Source: Brooklawnia sp963780175 (GTDB taxonomy: Bacteria > Actinomycetota > Actinomycetes > Propionibacteriales > Propionibacteriaceae). From it: a DNA stretch of 64,000 bases. A program made the position numbers and the translations under genes. Where the stretch lies: NCBI GenBank assembly GCA_963780175.1, contig CAWAAT010000003.1, positions 62,001 to 126,000 of the forward strand, read 5' to 3'. This document shows positions 10,801-21,460 of the stretch, piece by piece. The notes beneath the pieces were generated by a model that saw only the letters and a list, made by a program, of their open reading frames with translations, was not told the DNA's origin and did not search any database. Positions within the stretch are counted from its first letter, which is position 1; each line of letters starts with the position of its first letter.

Positions 10801-13800
10801 CACCACGAGCACGAAGTCTTACACCACCGGAACCGGTTGGGCCACGACCACGCCCACGGGCTGGATCGAGGGTGGGAACGATACGACGACGGACGCCGGT
10901 GCGGGCAAGATCCAGGTCGATACGGCAACCGGAGACCCGAAGAACTCGCTGAAGTTTGACCCGGACAACAAGACCTACGAGATCTCCCGGTCGGTGAACC
11001 TCGCAGGGGCCACGTCCGGCAGTCTCACGTTCGACTGCAGCCGAGAGACGTGGACCACCAAAACGGGCGATCCTCTCGACTCTCTTGAGGTCCTCGTCGG
11101 CACCACGAGGCTTGCCCTGATCGACCCGGACTACCCCACCTCGGGCACCTCCAATTACTGTCCGACCTCGAACGGCAGCCCCTTCGGCACCATCACGGTG
11201 CCACTTCCCACCGGTTCGCTCACCGCTGGGGCGACGATCAAGTTCATCGCCAATGGCAACAGGAAGTTCTTCGTCGACAACGTCAAGGTGATCGGGACCT
11301 TGCCACCAGTCAGCGTCACCGCTGGCAACCCGCCCACTCTGACGTCAGTTGGCGGTCCCTACTCCCTCGCCCCGAACGGAGTGGTCACGTTCACCATCCC
11401 GGTGAAGGTCACCGCGGCACCGGCGGACGGGTTCCAGTTCTCCAACCTCGCCTCCGCGACGAGCCTGCTGCAGACGACTCCGGTCTCGGCGTCCGTGATC
11501 ACGCCGTACAAGCTCACGTCCAGCTTCAACATCACCAAGACCGCGGTCGAGACGTGGGTGAACTCAGCCAACAGTCTGGTGACCTACCGGTTCGAGTTGC
11601 GCAACACCGGCAACTCCGATCTGACGTTCGTCAGCATCAGCGACCCCCTCTGCGACGCAGGGACGCTTTCGGCACGCAGCGGTGACCTGAACTCCGACGG
11701 CGTCCTGCAGGTCGGCGAGATCTGGCGGTACTCCTGCACCAACACGGTCTCCTCGCCGACGGGAACCCGGACGAGCCCGACGACGTCCCGAACCGGGTGG
11801 ATGCCACCTTCACAGACCCCCACGGCGACACCGTCACCGACTCCGCGATCGCCAACGTCAAGGTGCTCCACCCGTCGATCGCGCTGACCGTCGACTCCGA
11901 GTGCCGCCACCATCCTGACCGGCGGCACGGTCAGCTACACCTACACGCTGGACAACACCGGCGACATCGCGATCACCAACCCGACCGTGACGGCGGCGAA
12001 CTGCACGCCGGTCACCTACAGCGCCGGCGACATCAACAACGACGGCGTCCTCGACATCGACCGAGACGTGGACCTACACCTGCACGACCGGCGCGCTCAC
12101 GCTCGACCAGACCAACCAGGCCGTCACCGCCACCGGCAACGCCCTGATCTTCGCCACCCCGATGTCCCGCCACCCCAAGACCGTCGCGGTCAACGTCATC
12201 GACCCGAAGATCGCCGTGGTCAAGACCGCGCAGAACAACGCCGCCGGCGGCGCGACGGGCGACTCGATCACCGTCGGCTACCCCAACTCGGTCACCTACC
12301 ACTACGCCGTGACGAACACCGGCGACGTCCCGCTGTCGTCGATCACGGCGCTGGACAACAAGTGCCCGACCGGTGACCGCCGACCGGATGGGCGCCGCGA
12401 TCATCGGCGACACCGACGACCGACGGTGCGTTCGACCCCGGCGAGACGTGGCAGTACAGCTGCGGCCCGGTCCAGCTCGAGGCGGACACCACCAACTCCG
12501 TGCAGTTCGACGCCACCTACTCGGTGGACGGACTTGACCGGGACGGTGTCGGCCACCGACACCGCGCACGTCGACGTCATGCGGCCCAAGCTCGTGCTGA
12601 CCAAGGAGGCGAGCGCGACCAGGGCCAGGCTCGGCGGCGAGATCACCTACACCTACCTCATCACCAACACCGGCGCCACGTCCTTCCTGCGGGCCGGCTT
12701 CTCGACTCCGGTCCTGACCGACGACAAGTGCTCGCCGGTGACCTTCAGCCGCTGGGTGGTCGACCGGGACGCCCACGGAGTCGCTCGACCCGCCGATCGC
12801 CGCCGACCCGAACAACCCGGCCGACCTGGGCACCCCCGGCGACGTCATCGAGTACACCTGCACCGACGACGCTCACCGCGGACATGGTGGTCGACGACCG
12901 GGTGGTCAACACCGTGACCATGGGGCCGGCGACCGACACCCTCGGCAGCAAGTACACGCCGACCCCGGCGAGGGCGTCCGTCTTCGTCCTCAACCCCGAC
13001 TTCTCGGTGACCAAGGTCGCCACCACGACCGATCAGACGCACGCCGCAGCACCGGCGACGACATCGACGGCGAGGCCGGCCAGCCGGTCGTCTACACCTT
13101 CACGATCGCCCACACGCATGGCGACCGCCACCGGCACCTTCCTGGACGACCTGAACGCGCTGTCGCTGGACGTCACGGACGCCCAGTGCGACCGCGCCCC
13201 GGTCGGCGAGGACGCGGACGCCGACGGCGTCGTCGACGGCGACACCGACGCCAACGGCCTGCTGAACCCCGGCGAGACCTACACCTACACCTGCACGCTG
13301 GCGTCCCTGCCCGACGGCGACCCGACCGTCAACACCGTCACGGTCACCGGCACCGTCGTGGAGCGAACGAGACCGCCTGACACCGCCGGACGGCACGCCC
13401 GCCGAGCCGAACGACGGCCTCGGCCCCGATCACGCACGACCGACACCGCGACGGTCAGCCCCGTGTCGGCCGCGCGGTCACCGTGCTCAAGCGGGGCCTG
13501 CAACTGCGACGTCGGCGTCCCGGTGTGCGACATGACACTCCCCGGCACCGAGTTCGTCCTGTACACGCAGCGACCCGACGCTGCCCAACGCCGGCACCGG
13601 CGTGCCGCTGACCAACGACCCGGCCGGCAGCGCCACGTTCGTCACGCGCGAAGCTGCAGCTCAACCACGACTACTGGCTCGTCGAGACCAAGGCGCCCGA
13701 CGGCTTCCAGCTGCTCGCCGCAGCCGATCAAGTTCCACCTGACGAGGACCGAGCTGACCCTCGACCCGGCCACCGCCAGTTCGCTGATCACGGCGGACTC

Positions 13801-13969
13801 CACGACGTTCACCATCACCGTCACCGACGTGCCGGCGGCCGAACTGCCCAAGGCCGGCGGCGAAGGGATGCTGCCGTACCTGGGGCTCGGGCTGCTGCTC
13901 GTGGCCGGGGCCACCACGTACTACCGCGTCACCTCACGTCCTCCGATTGCGCCAAGGAGGGCCATGTGA
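7858..13969 (+). CDS. giant LPXTG surface protein with DUF11 repeats, likely pilus tip (many frameshifts)
   Basis: The start at ATG 7858 gives a signal peptide (core LAWLIALVLCLPLATASASA). The N-terminal domain to about 9230 has motifs such as TGCEDIFVMPHADP and LVMYQGGHSINKG and is not recognised. About nine DUF11-like Ig repeats follow, with starts such as LRITKTG (9520), ISITKDGPA (9880), LSITKTAS (10600), FNITKTAV (11525), IAVVKTAQ (12210) and LVLTKEAS (12590). Then comes a SpaA/prealbumin-type domain with DYWLVETKAPDGFQLL, and a sorting signal LPKAG (13844-13858) with hydrophobic span and basic tail. The length is about 2030 residues. Many frame changes occur, each resolved one an extra base (for example near 8346, 8815, 9065, 9132). 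It heads the sortase cluster and is probably its tip adhesin. Confidence 0.8.
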
Positions 13970-14054
13970 ACCCCCGGGGGACGGGACCCCCTGCAGCCGC
14001 GAAGCCTCCCGAGCCAACCCACGCAATCCTCTGATTAGGAGAAGCAGGAAAACC

Positions 14055-15837
14055 ATGAAACGCAATTCATTCCGTAAGGCCGCGGCTGCCATCAGCATCT
14101 CGGCCATCGCATTCCTCGGCGTCGGGGCCCCGGCCGCCTTCGCCGACCCGGTGACCCGTACGTCCGTCAACAGCGTCAACCAGGAGACGCCTCCAACACC
14201 GCGCTGATCAACCCGAACGCCGACGTCCAGCTGCAGCATCCACAAGTACCTCGGCGCCACCGGTCGAGCCGCGGCAGCCGAACGACGGCACGGCCGAGAC
14301 CACCGTCACCGGCCTGCCCCCGCTGCAGGGCGTCGATGTTCGACGTCTACCAGGTGTACACCGACGCGGCCAAGACGGTCCCGGTCGACCTGACCACGAA
14401 CGCCGGCTGGGACGGCCGCCGTCCGCGATCAACGGCTACACCCTCACCCAGGCCGACATCACGGCCGGCTCCTTCACGATCGGCACGACGACCTACTACC
14501 TCGGCACGCGCGGTCCACGGTCACCACCGACGCCACCGGCACCGCCACCTTCACCAAGGTCGACGGCGTGGGCCTCTACCTGGTCAACGAGGACATCCTG
14601 GCGTCGACCAACGTCGTCAACGTGACCACGCACACCCAGGTTGCCGACCTCGTCGATCACCCCGACGGCGCCGTTCTTCGTCACCCTGCCGATGACGAAC
14701 CCCGACGCGACCAACCGCTGGATGTACGACGTCAACGTCTACCCGAAGAACCAGGCCGACACCATCAGCCTCGCGGTCGTCGACCAGGGCACCACCACCC
14801 TCGACGACGGCGGCACTGCCGCGACGTCGACTACGTCCTGACCTCCTCCATCCCCGACGGCACCGTCGCCGCTGGGCCAGTACGTCATCCACGCAGGACC
14901 TCGACCCGACGGTCGACTTCGTCCGGTGACGTCGACATCATGGTCGGTGACCCCGCGTCGCGCCACCGGGCACCGACTACCACGTGTGCTACGGCACCGA
15001 CGTGCAACTACCCCGCGGCACCGTCGTGACTGCCGGGCGACGACGCTTGCCCCGGGCGGCGTCGTCACGGTCGTCTTCACCGACGCCGGCCTGCTGTACC
15101 TCGAGACCCACCGCGACATGGAGGTCGTCACCACCATCAACGCGACGATGGACATGCAGGACACCGCCGACGGCATCGTGCCCGGCGCAGGCGTCCCTCG
15201 TCCCGAGCGAGGCCTGGTTCGACCAGAACTACCCGAGGCCACGTTCGACCCGGAGACCCCGAGCACCACCCCGCCGATGCCGCGCGCTCGTGGGCATCGA
15301 CTCCAACACGGTCGCAGTCCAAGTACGGCGACCTGGTCATCACCAAGACCGACGCGGTCGGCGGCGCGCTCCTCGTTGGCGCCGAGTTCACGGTCTACGC
15401 GGACGCCAACAACAACGAGGCTTGTGACGACGCCGACCTGGTCGCGCGCAACCAGTCAAGGCCGCCCGTGGCCACCGGCATGCCGACGGCGTCGCGACCA
15501 TCGACGGCCTGCAGACCTCCGACTTCTACAACGGACGCGACGCAGACCGACCTGCATCACCTACTGCCTCGTCGAGACCAAGGCGCCCGACCGGCTACAA
15601 CCTGCTCGCCGACCCGATCACGTTCACGATCTGCAGGCGTTCGACACCACCGACCCGACGCTGCCGGTGACCGCCGTCACCAACCTGCCGATCAAGAACG
15701 AGAAGGCCAACCTCGGCAACAACCTGCCCCTCACCGGTGGCGAGGGCGTCGCGGCGCTGAGCCTCGGCGGCCTGGCCCTCATCGGCGGCGGCCTCGGCTA
15801 CTACGCGTACACCTCGCGCAAGCGCCAGACTGCATGA
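14055..15837 (+). CDS. sortase-assembled backbone pilin, SpaA type (frameshifted)
   Basis: ATG 14055 follows AGGAGAAGCAGG. The signal peptide is SISAIAFLGVGAPAAFA. The pilin motif WMYDVNVYPKN (from 14719, Lys codon 14746-14748) supplies the lysine that forms the intersubunit isopeptide bond. An E-box, LVETKAP (near 15570), marks the Cna-B/SpaA domain that makes an internal isopeptide. The sorting signal LPLTG (15724-15738), a hydrophobic span and SRKRQTA end the protein. The length is about 590 residues. Frame changes occur in the first 1.3 kb, for example at 14198, 14235, 14262 and 14330, where one extra base explains most of the shifts. With both motifs present this is the shaft subunit polymerised by the downstream sortases. 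Confidence 0.85.
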
Positions 15838-15845
15838 CTCCCTTG

Positions 15846-15905
15846 CCGGTCAATAGACCGGTGAGGTGACCCAGGGTGGGCGGGGAGCCTCGGCTCCCCG
15901 CCCAC
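15846..15905 (+). terminator. hairpins between pilin and sortase genes
   Basis: A small stem (CCGGTC, loop AATA, GACCGG; 15846-15861) is followed by a strong perfect one: arms GTGGGCGGGGAGCC and GGCTCCCCGCCCAC (15876-15905). There is no T-run after it. It may protect the pilin mRNA 3' end or reduce read-through into the sortase genes, which would give much pilin and little sortase. Confidence 0.5.
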
Positions 15906-15950
15906 TTCCACACCAGCAACACAACCCGCAGCACCCAGCGAAAGAACCTC

Positions 15951-17005
15951 ATGACCCAGCCGCAGACCAGCACCCGGCCCGCCACGGCGCGCCGCCGCGT
16001 CTGGCCGCACCGGCTGGTCGCGCTCGCTCTCGTGCTGGCCGGCGGAGCCCTCACCGGCTGGCCGGTCGTCCAGACCTACGCCAACAACACCCAGACCGCC
16101 CACGAGGTCACCGCAATACGCCGACGCCGTCGCCTCCGCCGCGTCCGCCGACCCCGAACCCCTGCACGCCGATCTCGTCCGGGCCGCCGACTACAACGCG
16201 GCCCTCAGCCCGTCCGCCCTGTGGGACCCGTGGGGCACCGAAGCCCCCGGACAGTCACCGGCACACGACGACTACCGCACCCAGCTGGCCGCGTTCGAGG
16301 CGATGGGACGCGTCCGCATCCCCCAGATCGCCGTCGACCTGCCGATCTACCACGACGCCACCGCGCAGGCCCTGGCCCGCGGCGCCGGACACCTCTACGG
16401 CACCTCCCTGCCGGTCGGCGGCCCCGACACCCACGCCGTGCTCGCCGCCCACACCGCCTACACCGGCCGCACCTTCTTCGACCGGCTGCCCGAGGTCACC
16501 CTCGGCCAGACGTTCTTCATCGACACCTACGCCACCACGCTCACCTACCAGGTGGACGCGATCCAGATCGTCGAGGCGTGGGAACTCGAAGCCGTCGAAC
16601 GCGTCCCCGGCGCCGACCACATCACCCTCGTCACCTGCATCACCCCACCCGGCGAACACCTGCAGCGCCTGCTGGTGCGCGGAGTTCGCGTCCCGGACGC
16701 CCCCGCCGGACTGCCCGCCGAGCCCACCACCCAGACCGCCGGCGGCCCCGACGCAGCACAGGCCCCGACCGTGCCCTCGACCGTGCCGGCCACCGCAGAC
16801 ACCAGCGTCCAGAGCTGGATGTGGCCACGACTGTGGCTGACCGGCGCCGCAACAGCGCTCGCTGCGATCATGGCCATCAGCTGGATCATCGGCGACCGGC
16901 GACGCGCCCACCGCGTCCCCACACACGCCCCGAACCCGGACGCCGGCCCCCGGCGCGCCGAAGCCAACCCGCACTACCCGCGAGACCGTGAAGGCCACCC
17001 GATGA
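15951..17005 (+). CDS. class C sortase, first copy (frameshifted)
   Basis: ATG 15951 begins MTQPQTSTRPATARRR, then one membrane span (LVALALVLAGGALTGWPVV). A one-base insertion near 16110 moves the frame to the one encoding the catalytic core. VDLPIYHDATAQAL precedes the core. LAAHTAYTG carries the catalytic His, TLVTCITP the Cys, and LQRLLVRG the Arg. A C-terminal membrane span (LTGAATALAAIMAISWII) is typical of pilus-polymerising class C enzymes. A second insertion somewhere in 16700-16985 is needed to end at TGA 17003-17005, giving ATGA overlap with the next gene; the total then fits 350 residues exactly. Its role is to join LPXTG pilins through the pilin-motif lysine. Confidence 0.82.
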
Positions 17006-17989
17006 CCGACCGTCCTCGCCCCACCGCCCCCGCCGCCCGCAGCGCCCGAACCGCCGCAGCGGGCCCGCCGGGCGCGCCAAACGAGGCGGACGCTGGCAGC
17101 AGCTGATCCCGCTGCGTGCTCATGCTCACCGGCGTTCTCGTCCTGCTCTACCCGGTGATGGCCACCCAGTACAACAATGTCAAACAGCGCGAGTTCTCCT
17201 CTCAATACAACCAGGACGTCGCCCAGGCAGACCCGGTCGACCTGAGCGCCGACCTCAACGCAGCCCGCGGCTACAACGCCCAACTCGAAGGCGTGCCGAT
17301 CCTCGACCCGTGGCTGCTGCGCGTCAAAGGCCCGCCCGAATCGGGCCCCTACGCCATCTACGAGTCGCAGCTCAACCGGTTCCCGGTGATGGCGAGCGTC
17401 CGGGTGCCGGCTGTCAACATCGACCTGCCGATCTACCACGGCACCACCGACGACGTGATCGCCAAGGGCGTCGGCCACCTGTACGGCACATCCCTGCCGG
17501 TCGGCGGACATGGACACCCACGCGGTGCTCACCAGCCACACCGGCATGGCGAGCGCCACCCTGTTCGACCACCTCGACGAGGTCGTCGAGGGCGACCTGA
17601 TGTTCGTCGAGGTCGCCGGCGAAACCCTCGCCTACCGCGTCGACCAGATCAAGATCATCCTGCCCAACGAACTCGACGACTTGACCAAGGTGGTGGGCCA
17701 CGACTACCTGACGCTGTTCACCTGCACGCCGTACTCGGTGAACACCCACCGGTTGCTGGTGCGCGGCGAGCGGGTGCCTTACACCCCCGAGGTCGCGGAG
17801 GTGGCCGAGCAGGCCGCCGAGCGTCCGGTGTTCGTGATGGAACCGTGGATGTGGTGGCTGATCGCGGGCGCCGCCGTCGGGCTGCTGGCGTTGCTGGTGA
17901 TCGTGGTGCGCGAACGGCGACGCGCGGCGGCACGACGCCGGCTGATGGCGGGCACTGCTGGTTCGTCCCGGCGGACGGGCAAGCGGTAA
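17002..17989 (+). CDS. class C sortase, second copy (frameshifted)
   Basis: ATG 17002 overlaps the end of the first sortase. The N-terminal membrane span is VLMLTGVLVLLYPVMATQYN, followed by the sortase entry VNIDLPIYHGTTDDVI. A frame change at about 17507 separates GTSLPVGG from MDTHAVLTSHTG, which carries the catalytic His. LTLFTCTPYSVNTHRLLVRG then gives the Cys and Arg. The C-terminal span is WMWWLIAGAAVGLLALLVIVV. Other shifts lie at about 17010-17070 and 17108. The net excess of bases (four) fits single insertions and a protein of about 327 residues. Two class C sortases in one locus usually differ in which pilin they incorporate; I cannot assign which does what here. Confidence 0.82.
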
Positions 17990-18068
17990 CATCGGGTGGT
18001 CCTCAAGGGGGTGCACCATCGAACAGCCCGTTCTTCTGCATGAACCCGCCGTCCGTCGACGCTCGGTC

Positions 18069-19301
18069 GTGGCCGGATCTGTCGGAAACCTCGTCGAATG
18101 GTTCGACTGGTCGGTTTACGGCTTCTTCGCACCGTACTTCGCCGCGTCCTTCTTCCCGCAGGGCGACCGCATCGCGCAACTGCTGAGCGTGTTCGCGGTC
18201 TTCGCCGTCGGGTTCTTCGTCCGACCCTTGGGCGGCGCCGTGCTCGGCTCGTACGCCGACCGGCACGGACGCCGCGCCGGCATGACGCTGACCATCCTCA
18301 TGATGGCGGCTGCGTCCGCGATCATGGCACTGACACCGACGTTTGCGACCATCGGGGTTTTCGCGCCGATCCTGCTGGTGATCGGACGCAGCCTGCAGGG
18401 GTTCTCGGCGGGCGGAGAGTTCGGCACCTCGTCGGCCTTCCTGGTCGAGAACGCCGCACCCGGACGCCGCGCCTCGACCGGCATGTGGCAGCAGGTGTCG
18501 GTAGGGGCCGGGACGCTGCTCGCGTCCCTACTGGCGTCCGTGATGTTCGCGGTGCTGTCCCCGGAGGCCCTGTCGAGCTGGGGTTGGCGGGTGGCGTTCC
18601 TCATCGGAGCCGCCCTCGGACTGGTCGGGCTGTACATGCGGGCCCGCGTGCCCGACACCGCGATCTCGACCCACGTGCGCGCGACCGGGCAGGTGCCCAG
18701 GCGTCCACTGGTGGCGGTCTTCCGCAGCCACCCTCGCGCGGCGCTGCTCGTCATCGCCCTGGTGGCGGCGGGCACCGGGCTGGTGCAGTTCTGGTTCGTC
18801 TACCTGCCCACTCTCGGCGATGCTGCGCACCGGTGCGGCGCTCAAGACCGGCCAGGTCGCGGCCGCGATCGGGCTGGCGGTGTTCACGGTGTTGCTGCCG
18901 GTCTTCGGACGGTTGAGTGACCGGGTCGGACGCCGTCCCATGCTCATCACCTTCGCGCTCGGGTCGGCCGTGACCGTGGTGCCGCTGGTGCTGAACCTGC
19001 GTCCGACGCTGCTGAGCCTGGCGCTGTCGGCGAGTGTCGCCGGGGATCTTGCTGTCGTCCTACGCGGCGTTCGCTGGCCGCCGTGATGGCCGAGCAGTTC
19101 CCGCCCGAGGTGCGCACGGCGGGCATCTCGCTGCCCTACGGGGTGGCCGTGGCGATCTTCGGTGGCCTGTCGCCGCTGGTGGCGACGGCGCTGATTCGCG
19201 CCGAGCGGTTCGAGTTCTTCCTGGCCGGGGTGGTCGTGCTGTGCCTGGCCTCGGCGCTCGTCTACTGGCGGATGCCCGAGACCAAGGACCTGCCGCTGTA
19301 G
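18069..19301 (+). CDS. MFS transporter, metabolite:H+ symporter (MHS) type (frameshifted)
   Basis: The frame from 18069 reads VGNLVEWFDWSVYGFFAPYF, the MHS family opening. GSYADRHGRRAGMTLTI (loop 2-3 motif) and GRSLQGFSAGGEFGTSSAFL (helix 4-5 motif) follow. Three single-base insertions interrupt it, near 18816, 19042-19045 and 19071. With them removed the frame continues through GRLSDRVGRRPMLIT and YAAFLAAVMAEQFPPEVRTA to the stop at 19301, giving about 12 membrane spans. The true start is probably about 15 codons upstream, around 18020, in a stretch that lacks a clean ATG or GTG. The family imports organic acids, betaine or proline with protons; the substrate is not predictable here. Confidence 0.78.
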
Positions 19302-19341
19302 GGGTTGGCTGTTTCGGACGCGTCCTTCCCCGCCCTCGCAG

Positions 19342-19403
19342 ACGCGTGCGATCTAGCTTCCCGCGTCCGAAATATCGCACGCGGCAAGCTATTTGGCACG
19401 CGT
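19342..19403. repeat. palindromic repeat family A, copy 1
   Basis: An imperfect inverted repeat of about 62 bases, from ACGCGTGCGATCTAGCTTCC to a matching right arm ending GGCACGCGT, with the centre CGAAATATCG. It lies between the MFS gene and the small SRPBCC gene and may act as their transcript boundary. The other copies are at 23155, 33255, 60470 and 61520. Confidence 0.85.
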
Positions 19404-19513
19404 TTGCGGTGATGGGGGCCACTGGAGCCCCGCTTAGCCACACGCAGGCCGCAGGATCGTCAGGGGGAGCGGTGCCCTGGGGCTCGGAACGGGAGCGGTA
19501 CCGTGCGGCGCGA

Positions 19514-19519
19514 TAGGTT
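19514..19519 (+). promoter_or_regulatory. likely -10 element of a leaderless promoter
   Basis: TAGGTT ends six bases before the ATG at 19526, the spacing expected if transcription starts at or near the start codon. No ribosome site precedes the ATG. Similar arrangements occur at 25715, 33845 and 62182. Confidence 0.4.
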
Positions 19520-19525
19520 GACCCC

Positions 19526-20032
19526 ATGAACGATGGTCCCGGTTTTGGCGCGTCGCCAAGCAGGTCGGCAAGCGGGTCGCCGTCCCACGAGCAGGACGCG
19601 TCCTTCACCGTCGAACTGGCCACCCCGCTCACCCCGGACGCGGCCCTGGCCCGGGTGCTCGACCTGCGGGTCCACGACCGGGTGATCCCGTTCACGAGGG
19701 TGCGGCCGGCCGTCTCGGCCGAGGAACTGCGTCCCGGATCGGTGTTCGTGGCACGCACCGGCATCGGCCCAATCGCATTCGACGACCCGATGATGATCGA
19801 GCAGCTCGGCGCGTACGGGGACGCGGGCGGCACCGGCGCGGTGATCGTCAAACAGGGCCGGGCGCTCCAGGGGAAGGTCAACCTGCAGATCACTCCGGAC
19901 GCCGCCGGCAGCCAGGTCCACTGGCACCAGGACGTGCGGCTCCCGTGGCTGCCCGGGATCGTCCAGCCGCTGGCGGCCCGGCTGCTCAAGCTCGGCTACC
20001 GGCGGGTGCTGACCCGGTTGCTGGGCGGCTGA
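19526..20032 (+). CDS. SRPBCC-like protein of unknown ligand
   Basis: The protein has 168 residues with a low-complexity, Ser/Gly-rich first 25 residues. FTVELATPLTPDAALARVLD then opens a START/polyketide-cyclase-like fold, and GSQVHWHQDVRLPWLPG with a final amphipathic helix (PLAARLLKLGYRRVLTRLL) closes it. Members of this fold bind hydrophobic ligands; nothing here fixes the ligand or partner. There is no signal peptide. It appears to be leaderless (TAGGTT six bases upstream). It stands alone between the repeat at 19342 and a small membrane protein gene. The frame is intact. Confidence 0.65.
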   Translation: MNDGPGFGASPSRSASGSPSHEQDASFTVELATPLTPDAALARVLDLRVHDRVIPFTRVRPAVSAEELRPGSVFVARTGIGPIAFDDPMMIEQLGAYGDAGGTGAVIVKQGRALQGKVNLQITPDAAGSQVHWHQDVRLPWLPGIVQPLAARLLKLGYRRVLTRLLGG

Positions 20033-20151
20033 GGGCAAAGAAGTTGGGCCGGACGGGAATGTCTGGTGCATCGGCTCGCGTTGAGAAAGCGAGTAGGCCC
20101 ACCTGTGAAAGGGCGACCCGTTGTCGCCGGACACTCGAAGGAGGAATACCC

Positions 20152-20295
20152 ATGGCAACACTTCTGTGGATCATCGCGGTGGTTCTGGTGGTATCAGGCG
20201 TCCTGGCCATTGTCAGGAAGCAGATGCTCTGGGGTATCGTGCTCATCGTCGTCGGCCTGTTGGTCGGCCCCGGCGGAGTGAGCATGTTCACCTGA
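20152..20295 (+). CDS. small membrane protein with GPGG motif (47 residues)
   Basis: ATG 20152 follows a strong ribosome site (GAAGGAGGAATACC). The protein is 47 residues: two hydrophobic stretches (LLWIIAVVLVVSGVLAIV and MLWGIVLIVVGLLV) flank a short basic turn (RKQ). It ends GPGGVSMFT. This is the pattern of the small actinobacterial GPGG-motif membrane proteins, whose function is not known to me. The perfect intrinsic terminator just downstream and the strong ribosome site suggest a separately and well expressed gene. Confidence 0.8.
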   Translation: MATLLWIIAVVLVVSGVLAIVRKQMLWGIVLIVVGLLVGPGGVSMFT

Positions 20296-20310
20296 CCAGC
20301 AGCTCGGCAA

Positions 20311-20353
20311 CCGGCCCCCTCGCCCAGTTCGTGTGGCGAGGGGGCCGGTTTTT
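20311..20353 (+). terminator. intrinsic terminator after the small membrane protein
   Basis: Fully complementary 14-base arms CCGGCCCCCTCGCC and GGCGAGGGGGCCGG surround a 10-base loop and are followed by TTTTT. This is the clearest Rho-independent terminator in the window. Confidence 0.92.
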
Positions 20354-20418
20354 CGTGTCTGGGGGGTGATAAGACCCGATCGGACTAGCGTCGACGTCAT
20401 AGGACGACGGGAGTTGCC

Positions 20419-21444
20419 GTGAACGACATCGTGGCGTTCGCCGGGTTTATCATCAGCGCGGCGATCATCTTCACCGCCGGACGCGGCCTGTCGCGATACG
20501 GGGAGCGCATCGCCGAGATCACCGGCATGGGTGGGGCCTGGGTCGGGCTGATCCTGATGGCGTCGGTGACCTCGCTGCCAGAACTCGTCGTCGGGGTAAC
20601 CTCCTCCGGTTTTGTCGGGTCGGCTGACCTCGCCGTCGGCGACGTCATCGGCAGCTGCGCGTTCAACCTGTTGATCCTGGCTTCGCTGGACGCCTTCGTC
20701 CCGCGCCATCGCAGACTGCTGGGCATCGCCTCGGCGACCCACGTGCTCGCCGCCGCCCTGGGGATCATCCTGCTCGCCCTCGTCGGTCTGGGGATCATCA
20801 ACATCGGTAGTCATGCGGTGATGCCCTGGATCGGCGTCTCGTCCGTGCTGTTCATCGGGGTCTACCTGATGTCGGTGCGGCTGATGTTCATCTACCAGCG
20901 CAGCCCAAGTGCGTTGGCGTCCAGCATCAGCGGGGACGAACGCCTGCCCGAGGGCCTGGGGGTGCCCGCCAGCCTCACCAAGGCACAGGTTTACCGGCGC
21001 TACGCGGCGCACGCGGCGGTCGTCGTGGCGGCCGCGGTCGTCCTGCCGCCGATGGCCCAGCGCATCGCGCTGGCCACCGGGTTGGAGGAGTCCTTCGTGG
21101 GGACGCTGTTCCTGGCCTCATCGACCTCGCTGCCCGAGATCGCCGTCTCGCTCACCGCGGTGCGGATGGGCGCCATCAATCTCGCCGTCGGCAACATGCT
21201 CGGGTCGAACCTGTTCAACGTCTTGATCCTGGCCATCGACGACGTCGTCTACACCGGCGGCCTGCTGCTGCAGGACGCGTCCGACACCCACATCATCTCG
21301 GTGCTCTCGACGATCGTCATGTCGGCGGTCGTCATCATCGGGCTGGTGTTCAACGTCGAGGGCAAGCGGTTCTTGCTGGCCTGGGACGCCGTGATCATTC
21401 TGCTCGTCTACGTCGGCAACGCCGCCCTGCTGCTGATGATGTGA
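20419..21444 (+). CDS. CaCA family Na+/Ca2+ (cation) exchanger
   Basis: The protein has 341 residues and two homologous halves. Each carries the alpha-repeat signature: SVTSLPELVVG with GSCAFNLLIL (first half), and SSTSLPEIAVS with GSNLFNVLIL (second half). These acidic helices bind the exchanged cations. About ten membrane spans are visible. Such proteins export Ca2+ using a Na+ or H+ gradient at the cytoplasmic membrane. The start at 20419 (GTG) follows GACGGGAG. It is separated from its upstream neighbour by a terminator and converges on the sulfhydrylase gene ending at 21461, so it is probably monocistronic. Confidence 0.88.
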   Translation: MNDIVAFAGFIISAAIIFTAGRGLSRYGERIAEITGMGGAWVGLILMASVTSLPELVVGVTSSGFVGSADLAVGDVIGSCAFNLLILASLDAFVPRHRRLLGIASATHVLAAALGIILLALVGLGIINIGSHAVMPWIGVSSVLFIGVYLMSVRLMFIYQRSPSALASSISGDERLPEGLGVPASLTKAQVYRRYAAHAAVVVAAAVVLPPMAQRIALATGLEESFVGTLFLASSTSLPEIAVSLTAVRMGAINLAVGNMLGSNLFNVLILAIDDVVYTGGLLLQDASDTHIISVLSTIVMSAVVIIGLVFNVEGKRFLLAWDAVIILLVYVGNAALLLMM

Positions 21445-21460
21445 GTGTCGGACGCGGGCC

